Both the position numbers and the translations under genes were made by a program. A stretch of 31,085 nt of DNA from Candidatus Magasanikiibacteriota bacterium (GTDB taxonomy: Bacteria > Patescibacteriota > Patescibacteriia > Magasanikbacterales > UBA922), in assembly GCA_003518365.1 (NCBI GenBank), contig DOYU01000016.1, positions 35,664 through 66,748 on the forward strand. The letters run 5' to 3'. This document shows, piece by piece, positions 15,888 to 22,557 of the stretch; within the stretch, counting starts at the first letter, position 1; each line of letters opens with the position of its first letter. A model generated the notes under the pieces. It saw only the letters and a program-made list of their open reading frames with translations. It did no database searches and was not told the DNA's origin.

Positions 15888-17930
15888 ATGATTATGACCA
15901 ACAAAGAACTCAGACAAAAAATAACAAAACTTCGATCCCAAATCGATGATCTTCGTCATAAGTATCATGTCCTCAATGATCCGCAAGTCACAGACAAAAT
16001 GTATGAAGGACTGATGGATGAATTGAGAAAACTTGAGCAGGCGTATCCAGAACTCATGACATCTGATTCACCCACGCAACGTGTGGCAGGAAAAATCGCA
16101 ACAGGATTTGCAAAAGTTACTCATCAAGTGCCGCAGTGGTCGTTTGATGATGCATTTTCTCGAGAAGATCTGGATCGATGGGAAGAGCGAAACATGAAAA
16201 TACTTGAAAAACAATTTGGCAAAAAACCAACTGATTTGTCATACGTGTGTGAATTGAAAATCGATGGATTGCATATTGTCCTCACGTATGAAAATGGACA
16301 ATTGCAAAGTGCTGCCACACGTGGAGACGGGACCGTGGGAGAAGATGTGACGCAAAATGTAAAAACAATTCATAGCATTCCGCTCGCGATAGCAGAAAAG
16401 GAAAAACTTGTTGTCGAGGGAGAAGTGTGGCTTGGAACAAAAATGTTTGAGCACGTAAATAAAGAACGGGAAAAAGCAGGGGAGGCATTGTATGCAAATC
16501 CTCGCAATGTCGCTGCTGGGACACTTCGTCAGCTCGATTCTGCTATTGTTGCGGCGAGAAAACTTCAGTGTACTACTTATGATATTTCACTGGGCAATGC
16601 ACCAGACACTCAATCAAAAGAATTGGAAAAGCTCGGCACGCTCAAATTTCCAACGGATGATGATTGGAAGGTTTGCAAACATATGGATGATGTGTGGCAG
16701 ATGTATGAAAAATGGATTGACAGAGATCATAAGAAAAAGCCATTTTGGATCGACGGCATTGTGATAAAAATAAATCAAAAAAAATATCAGAATGCGCTCG
16801 GGTTTACTGGTAAGTCGCCACGATGGGCGATTGCCATGAAGTTCCCAGCCGAGCAGGGGACGACGAGGATTCACGATGTCTATTGGCAAGTGGGAAGAAC
16901 TGGTGTGCTCACCCCTGTCGCGCACATGGATCCTGTCCAGCTCGCAGGGACGACGGTGACGCATGCGACGCTTCACAATATGGACGAGATCCTTCGTCTT
17001 CGTGTAAAAGTTGGCGACAAAGTTGTCGTAGAAAAAGCAGGTGATATTATCCCAAAAGTGCTTAGAGTGCTCGAAAAAATGCGAGATGGATCTGAAAAAG
17101 CAATTCGAGAGCCAAAAAAGTGTCCTGTGTGTCATTCAGATGTGAAGCGCTATGAATTGGATTCTGGTAAAGGAAAGAAAGAAGCTGGTGCAGGATTACT
17201 CTGTACGAATTCATCGTGCTATGCGCAAGAGCTTCGACGTATTACGCACTTTGTGTCAAAAGCGGCGTTCAATATAGACGGCATGGGGAAGAAAATTGTA
17301 GAGCAGCTCGTTGATGAAGGTTTGATAAAGCACGCGGCAGATATTTTTACCCTTACTGTCGGAGATTTATCTGCATTAGAAAGATTTGGAGAGAAGTCTG
17401 CAGAAAATCTTGTGTTTGCAATAGAAACAGCACGCGACGTGACGCTTCCGCGATTTATTTTTGCGCTCGGAATTTCACATGTGGGAGAAGAAACAGCGGT
17501 ACGGCTTGCAGATGTATATGGCACGATTGTAAAATTGCAAAAGGCAACGCAGGAAGAACTTGAAAATGTTTCAGATATTGGTGGAACTGTTGCGGTGTCG
17601 ATCGTACGATGGTTTGAGAAGAAAGAGAATATTGAGTTTGTCGATGCATTACTGGAGAATGGCGTGAGAATTAAATATGCAAATAAGCAAATAGGCAAAG
17701 GCAAACAGGTGTTTGCAGGGATGACGTTTGTGCTCACGGGAACATTGTCGACGATGACGCGGGACGAAGCAAAGGAGAAGATTCGGGCGCGTGGGGGAGA
17801 TGTGTCTGGGAGTGTGAGCAAAAATACGGATTTTGTCGTCGTAGGGGAGAATGCGGGGAGTAAGGCCGAGAAGGCGGAGAGTCTTGGTGTAAAAATGGTG
17901 GATGAAGAGGAGTTTGGGAGGATGTTGTAG
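15888..17930 (+). CDS. ligA: NAD-dependent DNA ligase
   Basis: 680 residues. The start at 15888 is 6 bases from GGAGG; an ATG two codons later is possible. Domain order: NAD-binding Ia domain (HKYHVLNDPQVTDKMYEGLMDEL, 24-47), adenylation domain with nucleophile Lys124 in CELKIDGLH and downstream TRGDGTVGEDVTQN, OB fold, four-Cys zinc finger (CPVC and CTNSSC, with the insertion KRYELDSGKGKKEAGAG between the Cys pairs), helix-hairpin-helix region, and a C-terminal BRCT domain (GMTFVLTGTLSTMTRDEAKEKI). It seals nicks in replication and repair using NAD. Motif I has His instead of the usual Ala/Val after KIDGL, a conservative oddity. An intrinsic terminator follows. Confidence 0.95.
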   Translation: MIMTNKELRQKITKLRSQIDDLRHKYHVLNDPQVTDKMYEGLMDELRKLEQAYPELMTSDSPTQRVAGKIATGFAKVTHQVPQWSFDDAFSREDLDRWEERNMKILEKQFGKKPTDLSYVCELKIDGLHIVLTYENGQLQSAATRGDGTVGEDVTQNVKTIHSIPLAIAEKEKLVVEGEVWLGTKMFEHVNKEREKAGEALYANPRNVAAGTLRQLDSAIVAARKLQCTTYDISLGNAPDTQSKELEKLGTLKFPTDDDWKVCKHMDDVWQMYEKWIDRDHKKKPFWIDGIVIKINQKKYQNALGFTGKSPRWAIAMKFPAEQGTTRIHDVYWQVGRTGVLTPVAHMDPVQLAGTTVTHATLHNMDEILRLRVKVGDKVVVEKAGDIIPKVLRVLEKMRDGSEKAIREPKKCPVCHSDVKRYELDSGKGKKEAGAGLLCTNSSCYAQELRRITHFVSKAAFNIDGMGKKIVEQLVDEGLIKHAADIFTLTVGDLSALERFGEKSAENLVFAIETARDVTLPRFIFALGISHVGEETAVRLADVYGTIVKLQKATQEELENVSDIGGTVAVSIVRWFEKKENIEFVDALLENGVRIKYANKQIGKGKQVFAGMTFVLTGTLSTMTRDEAKEKIRARGGDVSGSVSKNTDFVVVGENAGSKAEKAESLGVKMVDEEEFGRML

Positions 17931-17943
17931 AAAAAATAATCTG

Positions 17944-17976
17944 AAAAGGAACGTTCAAACAAAACGTTCTTTTTCT
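17944..17976 (+). terminator. Intrinsic terminator of ligA
   Basis: AAAAGGAACGTT (17944-17955) pairs with AACGTTCTTTT (17963-17974), and T-rich sequence follows. Confidence 0.75.
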
Positions 17977-18039
17977 TTACTTTATATCGTTTTCGTGTTT
18001 ACATACTTTTGAGCGACAACACGAACCCAAGGAGTAGTC

Positions 18040-18384
18040 ATGGACACGGTCAAGGCAATCCTGCTTCTTCACTTCTATAACGGCGTGGTCTTTCTTGGAC
18101 AAAAGCTGCAGTGGGTCGAGTGCCCAGACACATCAGCGCTCTGCATTCTGATCGATCTGTTGGCTCAGGGGCGACAGGCTTCGGACTTTCAGGGAACCCC
18201 GGACTGCCCGACGGAGTCCATCGCGTACAGGACCATCAGGCAACTGCTGGATCTCGTCTACCAGAACCGTGATCGACTTGATCAATTCGCAACAGCGCCG
18301 GAATGGTCGTTTGCGACCTCCGTGCGCGTTATGCAGATAATGACGGACAGCCCATTCGGGCAGCCGAGGAGGCTCTCCCTGTAG
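18040..18384 (+). CDS. Orphan protein of unknown function
   Basis: 114 residues, MDTVKAILLLHFYNGVVFLG and onward, preceded by AAGGAG (18029-18034) at ideal spacing and followed within 20 bases by a strong terminator, so it is a genuine single-gene unit. The sequence suggests an all-helical small protein: a hydrophobic first helix, then ALCILIDLLAQGRQ, then IAYRTIRQLLDLVYQNRDRLDQF. No signal peptide or catalytic motif is evident and I do not recognise a family. G+C and codon choice (CTG, GCG, CGC) differ from the AT-leaning neighbours, which hints at a distinct origin. It shares strong ribosome-binding site, higher G+C and isolated position with the genes at 4396 (-) and 9152. Confidence 0.65.
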   Translation: MDTVKAILLLHFYNGVVFLGQKLQWVECPDTSALCILIDLLAQGRQASDFQGTPDCPTESIAYRTIRQLLDLVYQNRDRLDQFATAPEWSFATSVRVMQIMTDSPFGQPRRLSL

Positions 18385-18401
18385 AGCGCGACATGACACA
18401 A

Positions 18402-18457
18402 AAGCCCCGACCGAAACATATCCAATGGGATTGATCGGTCGGGGCTTCAGTTTTTTT
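18402..18457 (+). terminator. Strong intrinsic terminator of the 18040 gene
   Basis: AAGCCCCGACCG (18402-18413) is the exact complement of CGGTCGGGGCTT (18436-18447), followed by seven T (18451-18457). The T-run overlaps the stop codon of the convergent membrane-protein gene. Confidence 0.92.
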
Positions 18458-18737
18458 AGAAGTTGAGAAATGAAATTACAAAATCAAGTGCTATAATTAC
18501 AACAAATGGAGGAAGGCTCAGCAGAGTGATGAGTGTCCCCGCACGTTTGTTGCTACGGAGATAGAGCATATATACGAAGTAGGAAAGGTGTGCAACATTT
18601 AGGTATACAAAAACAGTAAAATAAAAAAAAGCATTCCCTAAAATTTTATCGTTTACATTTGTTGTGAAAATGTAAAAAAAATGCCAAGTGAGTATTGCTA
18701 GAATGAGGGGAATGATGAGGTAGGCAAATTTTTTCAT
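18456..18737 (-). CDS. Small three-helix membrane protein
   Basis: 93 residues, strongly hydrophobic. Probable transmembrane segments are at about 5-28 (YLIIPLILAILTWHFFYIF), 36-60 (AFFYFTVFVYLNVAHLSYFVYMLYL) and 69-90 (TLITLLSLPPFVVIIALDFVI). The basic loop RSNKRAG between helices 2 and 3 predicts a cytoplasmic side. The family is not recognised. It converges on the 18040 gene and is separated from the next minus-strand gene by an 84-base palindrome. Base composition is AT-rich, unlike the gene it faces. Confidence 0.6.
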   Translation of the reverse strand: MKKFAYLIIPLILAILTWHFFYIFTTNVNDKILGNAFFYFTVFVYLNVAHLSYFVYMLYLRSNKRAGTLITLLSLPPFVVIIALDFVISFLNF

Positions 18738-18752
18738 AGATTATTCTTTGCT

Positions 18753-18836
18753 AGCTCCATAGTCCCGAAGGGCTGTGGAGCTTTCATGCTTTTGGCGTAG
18801 CCGTGTGGCTCCACAGGGCTGCGCCACTATGGAGCC
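18753..18836. repeat. Nested 84-bp palindrome between small minus-strand genes
   Basis: AGCTCCATAG (18753) with CTGTGGAGCT (to 18782), and GGCTCCACAG (18807) with CTATGGAGCC (to 18836), each form a hairpin. Alternatively the outer arms GCTCCATAGT/ACTATGGAGC and the inner arms CTGTGGAGC/GCTCCACAG pair into one long cruciform. Confidence 0.8.
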
Positions 18837-18860
18837 GGCTGAGCGAGTGAACAAATAAAA

Positions 18861-19115
18861 TTACTTTTTACTTTTGTAGTAATCTTGCAAGGCTTTTCTC
18901 ATAACTGCAAATTGCTCGTCAACACTAAACGGAAAATTTTTTAAGTCAAAACCAAGTTCCTTTTCTAGACTGGCCTGCGATTCCTCGACAGCCGCTTGGT
19001 AACCAACTTCGTATCCGTCCAAAAAATTTTCCCAATGTTCTTGCTTACCAAATAACAATGGCTTCTTTGGGTTATATTTTAAGTAGTCTTGATATATCTT
19101 TTGTTCTTCTTTCAT
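18861..19115 (-). CDS. Small hypothetical protein
   Basis: 84 residues, MKEEQKIYQDYLKYNPKKP onward: charged, soluble and probably helical, with repeated aromatic and Glu/Gln positions (HWENFLDGYEVGYQAAVEESQ). There is no known motif, no signal peptide and no obvious Shine-Dalgarno site. It lies between two palindromic sequences (18753-18836 downstream, a GCCTAAC boundary upstream), as a gene in a cassette array would. Whether it is expressed cannot be judged from sequence; the coherent composition argues that it is real. Confidence 0.5.
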   Translation of the reverse strand: MKEEQKIYQDYLKYNPKKPLLFGKQEHWENFLDGYEVGYQAAVEESQASLEKELGFDLKNFPFSVDEQFAVMRKALQDYYKSKK

Positions 19116-19169
19116 AAAAAAGTAATTTTATTTAGTCATGAGCCTCATATCCCGTGTTAGGCGATGTAT

Positions 19170-19721
19170 TTAATTTACACCAATTAATAATCTAAACATC
19201 CTTTCCAACTTTTCTTTCAATTTGCGTGTGCTTTCTTGTAACTGTGTCCAGTTTTTCCCCGATTCAGTAATGTAGCCTGCAGAAGTCACTATACCTTCTG
19301 CAAGGTCACTCTTCAGTGGCCAGCTATTTAACACATCACGCAGATCATTTATAAATGCTTCTATGTCAGCTGCATGTTCAGTGTTAAAAAAGATTTTATT
19401 TCCACTAAAATAGTTGGAAAGGTTGTTCAGATTATCCTCGAACTCACTTTGTATTATACCCGCAGCTCCTGTCGAAATTAGTTGGTTAGGTTGAATTAAG
19501 CGTTCAGCCGTGTGAAAAGTATTATCAATTTTTTTGTATATCTCCTTTATAACAATCATTCTTTCTGTGTGTAGAGATTTATGAACGTTGACATTCCTTT
19601 CTAATTCAGATTTGTACTTTTCTATATCTTTGTCGAGGTACAACTTAACAATACTCCGGATTAGCCAAGCTAATACTCCGGAAGCTATAAAAAAATTGAT
19701 AATACTTTTCGCTATTTCCAT
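19170..19721 (-). CDS. Hypothetical protein with N-terminal membrane anchor and coiled coil
   Basis: 183 residues from MEIAKSIINFFIASGVLAWLI. The open frame extends 37 codons further upstream, but that part is the translation of a hairpin (19755-19810), so the internal Met is preferred. One transmembrane helix (about 5-26) is followed by a charged, helical cytoplasmic domain with long heptad-like stretches (LYLDKDIEKYKSELERNVNVH; TRKLKEKLERMFRLL). The topology resembles small membrane-tethered proteins found in defence or mobile-gene settings, but no named family is recognised. GCCTAAC words flank it on both sides (19156-19162 and 19812-19818, minus-strand reading), suggesting that gene and flanks moved as a unit. 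Confidence 0.55.
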   Translation of the reverse strand: MEIAKSIINFFIASGVLAWLIRSIVKLYLDKDIEKYKSELERNVNVHKSLHTERMIVIKEIYKKIDNTFHTAERLIQPNQLISTGAAGIIQSEFEDNLNNLSNYFSGNKIFFNTEHAADIEAFINDLRDVLNSWPLKSDLAEGIVTSAGYITESGKNWTQLQESTRKLKEKLERMFRLLIGVN

Positions 19722-19743
19722 ATTGGGGTAAATTGAATATTTC

Positions 19744-19818
19744 ACATAACAGTCAGGAATATCTGATATTTTTGCTCCGCTAGCGCTGCGCAAAAACATC
19801 AGATATTCCTTGTTAGGC
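19744..19818 (-). other. attC-like recombination site (integron cassette boundary), candidate
   Basis: Read on the minus strand, GCCTAAC (19812-19818) is followed by a 21-bp stem (19755-19775 with 19790-19810, 20 of 21 paired) around a 14-base loop, then GTTATGT (19744-19750). This is the RYYYAAC-hairpin-GTTRRRY order of an attC site; the second box has one deviation. The 75-base length is in the attC range. No integrase is in the window. Confidence 0.4.
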
Positions 19819-19887
19819 GACAGTTGTGCCACTAAATATTATTCTTTATCAAAAAGAGTGATATTTAGTGGCACAATTTCGCCTAAC
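19812..19887. repeat. 76-bp palindrome bounded by GTTAGGC and GCCTAAC
   Basis: The arms 19812-19839 and 19861-19887 are complementary over about 27 bases, including TTGTGCCACTAAATAT, with one extra base on one side. Its ends carry the same seven-base words as the adjacent attC-like site. Confidence 0.8.
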
Positions 19888-20046
19888 ACCCGATAGACGA
19901 ACTCCTTAAAATGTTAGCTAAAGTATGCTATATTTTTCTTAGAAAAATCATTATAGGAGTATTCCCATAGGAGTACATTTAGTATGATGTTTTTTGTGGA
20001 ATTTAGCAATACTTTGAAGTTTTAAAAATCTTTAGTATGCTCTCCA
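19888..20046. other. AT-rich intergenic stretch with short direct repeats
   Basis: No gene is seen. ATAGGAGTA occurs twice within about 25 bases (near 19954 and 19968), and TTTAGTATG twice (near 19978 and 20031). It may hold regulatory sites for the gatC unit. Confidence 0.35.
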
Positions 20047-20075
20047 TTGCCCAAAATCCTTCCCTCTGCTAGAAT
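20047..20075 (+). promoter_or_regulatory. Probable gatC promoter
   Basis: TTGCCC (20047-20052), a 17-base spacer and TAGAAT (20070-20075) preceded by TGC. The gatC ATG is about 90 bases downstream, across a palindromic repeat. Confidence 0.5.
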
Positions 20076-20108
20076 GAAAAGCGTTAGAAGGTATACTCAG
20101 CTTCGAAA

Positions 20109-20128
20109 CCTGCCTGCCGGCAGGCAGG
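20109..20128. repeat. Perfect 20-bp palindrome (CCTGCCTGCC and complement)
   Basis: CCTGCCTGCC (20109-20118) is followed directly by GGCAGGCAGG (20119-20128). I recall palindromes of this kind scattered through CPR genomes; the role is unknown. It lies in the gatC leader. Confidence 0.85.
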
Positions 20129-20164
20129 GATCCCTCTCTTCGTTCGGGATGACAAAAAAGCACT

Positions 20165-20464
20165 ATGAAACTAGACATATCAGACATCGAACACATCGCA
20201 ACCCTAGCTCGCCTTCACCTCACCGACGAGGAAAAAGAACGCTACGCAGACCAGCTGTCGGCTGTTTTTGATTATATTGGTATGCTCGATGAAGTAGATA
20301 CGACTGGAGTCGCGGAAACATGCCAAGTGACAGGACTCGAGGATGTCGTGAGGGAAGATGTGGCTTCAGAATGCGATGAAGAGACGAGAAAGAAAATTAT
20401 TGCACAGTTTCCTGCGAAGGTGGGGAATTTGTTGAAGGTGAAGGCAGTTTTTACAGCAGAGTAA
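20165..20464 (+). CDS. gatC: Aspartyl/glutamyl-tRNA amidotransferase subunit C
   Basis: 99 residues. The N-terminus KLDISDIEHIATLARLHLTDEEKERYADQLSAVFDYIGMLDEVDT is the family signature, and the middle VREDVASECDEE matches the usual LREDVV region. GatC stabilises the GatA-GatB contact in the amidotransferase that turns Glu-tRNA(Gln) and Asp-tRNA(Asn) into Gln- and Asn-tRNA. gatA follows after a 175-base repeat-rich gap; gatB is not in the window. No strong Shine-Dalgarno site is visible. Confidence 0.95.
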   Translation: MKLDISDIEHIATLARLHLTDEEKERYADQLSAVFDYIGMLDEVDTTGVAETCQVTGLEDVVREDVASECDEETRKKIIAQFPAKVGNLLKVKAVFTAE

Positions 20465-20468
20465 GCTT

Positions 20469-20632
20469 GTAAGCAGAATATGCAGAATAAGCTTCCCAAT
20501 TGTCATGCTGAACTTGTTTCAGCATCTGTACTACCTTACACGTCCTCAATAAGAAAGATCCTGATCCCGATTCAATCGGGACAGGATTAAACAGCAAGTT
20601 TGCTTATAGCTTACTCTGCCTATTCTGCTTAA
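20469..20632. repeat. Composite repeat element between gatC and gatA
   Basis: Outer 24-base arms (20469-20492 and 20609-20632, about 19 of 24 complementary; words AAGCAGAATA and TATTCTGCTT) enclose two perfect hairpins: ATGCTGAA/TTCAGCAT (20505-20525) and ATCCTG..CCCGATT/AATCGGG..CAGGAT (20558-20587). The right arm ends within 8 bases of the gatA start codon. Confidence 0.7.
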
Positions 20633-20639
20633 TCTGCTT

Positions 20640-22076
20640 ATGAAAAACCTAAATGAACTTACAATCGAACAAGCCCGCGCTGGTCTTGATAAAAAAGAAT
20701 TTACCTCTGTCGAGCTCACTCAGGCGTGTCTTGATCGTATTCACGATCGCAACGAGGAACTCAATGCGTTCATTACGGTGACAGAAGAACTTGCACTCGA
20801 AGAAGCGAGAAAAGCTGATGAGATGATTGCAAAAGGAGAACAAAAGATGCTGACAGGGATTCCGTATTCTGTAAAAGATGCAATCTGTACAAAAGATGTC
20901 CGTTCTACGGCATCTGCAAAGATTCTCGACAATTATGTTCCGCCATTTGATGCGACTGTAATCAAAAACATTCGTGAACAAGGTGCAGTCCTCGTCGGGA
21001 AAACAAACTGCGATGCATTTGGACACGGAGCGAGCAATGAACATTCCATGTATGGGCCAGTAAAAAATCCACATGACACGAGAAAAGTTGCTGGTGGATC
21101 GTCTGGTGGTGCTGCTGCGTCTGTTGCAGATCATCAGTGCCTTTTTGCGATTGCAGAAGATACAGGAGGATCTATCCGTCAGCCAGCAGCATTTTGTGGT
21201 ATCTACGGCCTTCGCCCTAGCTATGGACGAAATTCTCGCTACGGTATTATGCCGATGGCAAGCTCTCTTGATACCGTTGGCCCCATGGCAAAAACAGCTG
21301 GGGATATTGCGATATTGGCGGAGATTATGGCGGGAGTGGATGAGAGAGATGCGACGACGGTTCCCGAGGTTGTTCCCTCGTACAAAGATGAAATTGAGAA
21401 ATTTGAAATTAAAAATTTGAAAATCGGGATTCCAAAAGAATACTTTGAATTGGAAGGACTTGATGCGGAAGTAAAAGAAGCGGTTGAGAATAAAATTGAG
21501 GAATTGAAAAAACAGGGTGCTGAGATTGTTCCAGTATCTTTGCCTTATACAAAGTATGCAATTCCTGTGTACTATATCGCTGTGCCGAGTGAAGATAGTT
21601 CAAATCTTGGCAGAATAGATGGCATTCGATACGGTGTGCAGTCTGATAGAGAAAATTTGTACGATACCTACGCACATTCACGTGCACATGGATTTCCCGA
21701 AGAAGTAAAACGCCGTATCATGGTGGGCACCTACGCACTTTCTGCTGGCTATTACGACGCGTATTACCGCAAAGCACAAAAAGTGCGAACACTTATTATT
21801 CAAGATTTTGAAAATGTGTTTCAAAACGTTGATGTTTTGATTACACCAACTTCACCATTTCCTGCGTTTGGCATTGGTGAGAAAAAAGACGATGTGATTG
21901 CCATGTACCTCGCAGATGTCTTCGTCAGCCCTGGCGCTGTTGCCGGTATCCCTGGTATTTCTGTCCCTATTGGCAATACAAAAGACGGACTTCCAATTGG
22001 ATTGCAGATCATGGGGCCACGAATGGGAGAGAGTAAGATTCTTCAGGTTGCAGAACGTATGCGGATATCCGGATAA
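20640..22076 (+). CDS. gatA: Aspartyl/glutamyl-tRNA amidotransferase subunit A (C-terminus rewritten by an insertion)
   Basis: 478 residues of the amidase-signature family. The Ser-cisSer-Lys triad is Lys79 (PYSVKDAIC), Ser154 (AGGSSGGAAA) and Ser178 (DTGGSIRQPA). GatA hydrolyses glutamine and supplies ammonia to GatB. The last codons CGG ATA TCC GGA TAA lie inside the left inverted repeat of a 485-bp element, so the final residues RISG and the stop are not native. Removing the element and one TATG gives an end RMSAYA with TGA overlapping the next gene's ATG. The catalytic domain is untouched, so activity is probably kept. There is no Shine-Dalgarno site; the start abuts a repeat arm. Confidence 0.95.
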   Translation: MKNLNELTIEQARAGLDKKEFTSVELTQACLDRIHDRNEELNAFITVTEELALEEARKADEMIAKGEQKMLTGIPYSVKDAICTKDVRSTASAKILDNYVPPFDATVIKNIREQGAVLVGKTNCDAFGHGASNEHSMYGPVKNPHDTRKVAGGSSGGAAASVADHQCLFAIAEDTGGSIRQPAAFCGIYGLRPSYGRNSRYGIMPMASSLDTVGPMAKTAGDIAILAEIMAGVDERDATTVPEVVPSYKDEIEKFEIKNLKIGIPKEYFELEGLDAEVKEAVENKIEELKKQGAEIVPVSLPYTKYAIPVYYIAVPSEDSSNLGRIDGIRYGVQSDRENLYDTYAHSRAHGFPEEVKRRIMVGTYALSAGYYDAYYRKAQKVRTLIIQDFENVFQNVDVLITPTSPFPAFGIGEKKDDVIAMYLADVFVSPGAVAGIPGISVPIGNTKDGLPIGLQIMGPRMGESKILQVAERMRISG

Positions 22077-22546
22077 TCCAGATATACAGATATTTTAAAC
22101 ACGATATAATTTATGAAGGAGGATAAATTATTGCATAAGGATCTTACATATCTTGTACGAGGATTGCTATTTTCAGTGCACAACCAGCTTGGTCAGTATT
22201 GCAATGAAAAACAGTATGCGGATGCATTTGAATATCTTTTAAAACAAAAAGCAATTCCATACAAACGCGAGTATATACTTCCTGAGTCGTTTCCAGGAGA
22301 ATGGAAAGGGAGAAATAGAGTGGATTTTTTGATAAATGACGTTCTCGTGATAGAATTAAAAGTAGCAACACAGCTTACAAAGGATCATTATTTTCAATGT
22401 CAACGATATTTGTCAGCACTTGATCTTGACCTAGCGTTGTTGGTTAATTTTCGACCAAAATTTTTACGAGTACAACGAGTTTTAAATCATCAAAAACAAA
22501 AGCAGATATAACGTATATCTGTAAATCTGGATTATCCGGATATCCG
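22062..22546 (+). mobile_element. 485-bp element with 32-bp terminal inverted repeats carrying a GxxExxY gene
   Basis: Terminal inverted repeats 22062-22093 and 22515-22546 match at 31 of 32 positions; both begin CGGATATCCGGATAATCCAG when read inward. The element is bracketed by TATG on both sides (22058-22061 and 22547-22550), as expected for a 4-bp target duplication. The only gene is at 22113-22511, and no transposase is encoded. Insertion hit the last codons of gatA, and excision in silico restores an ATG/TGA-overlapped gatA-LOG junction. Confidence 0.85.
22113..22511 (+). CDS. GxxExxY-family protein (PD-(D/E)XK nuclease-like)
   Basis: 132 residues from the ATG at 22113. The pattern LTYLVRGLLFSVHNQLGQYCNEKQYADAFEYLLKQ followed by NRVDFLINDVLVIELKV matches the GxxExxY family: the N-terminal helix pair with G-x(4)-E-x-x-Y, then a (D)x(n)(E)LK core like PD-(D/E)XK nucleases (Asp in VDF, Glu and Lys in IELKV). 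Catalysis is unproven for the family. A TATAAT (22105-22110) sits 2 bases before the ATG, while AAGGAGG (22116-22122) lies 8 bases before an in-frame TTG at 22131, so translation may really begin at that TTG (126 residues). It is the sole cargo of the inverted-repeat element. Confidence 0.85.
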   Translation: MKEDKLLHKDLTYLVRGLLFSVHNQLGQYCNEKQYADAFEYLLKQKAIPYKREYILPESFPGEWKGRNRVDFLINDVLVIELKVATQLTKDHYFQCQRYLSALDLDLALLVNFRPKFLRVQRVLNHQKQKQI

Positions 22547-22557
22547 TATGAGTGCAT

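Noticed and set aside
19722..19832. 37-residue N-terminal extension of the 19170 gene
   Set aside because: It translates the 21-bp hairpin and loop; the internal Met followed by a membrane helix is a better start.
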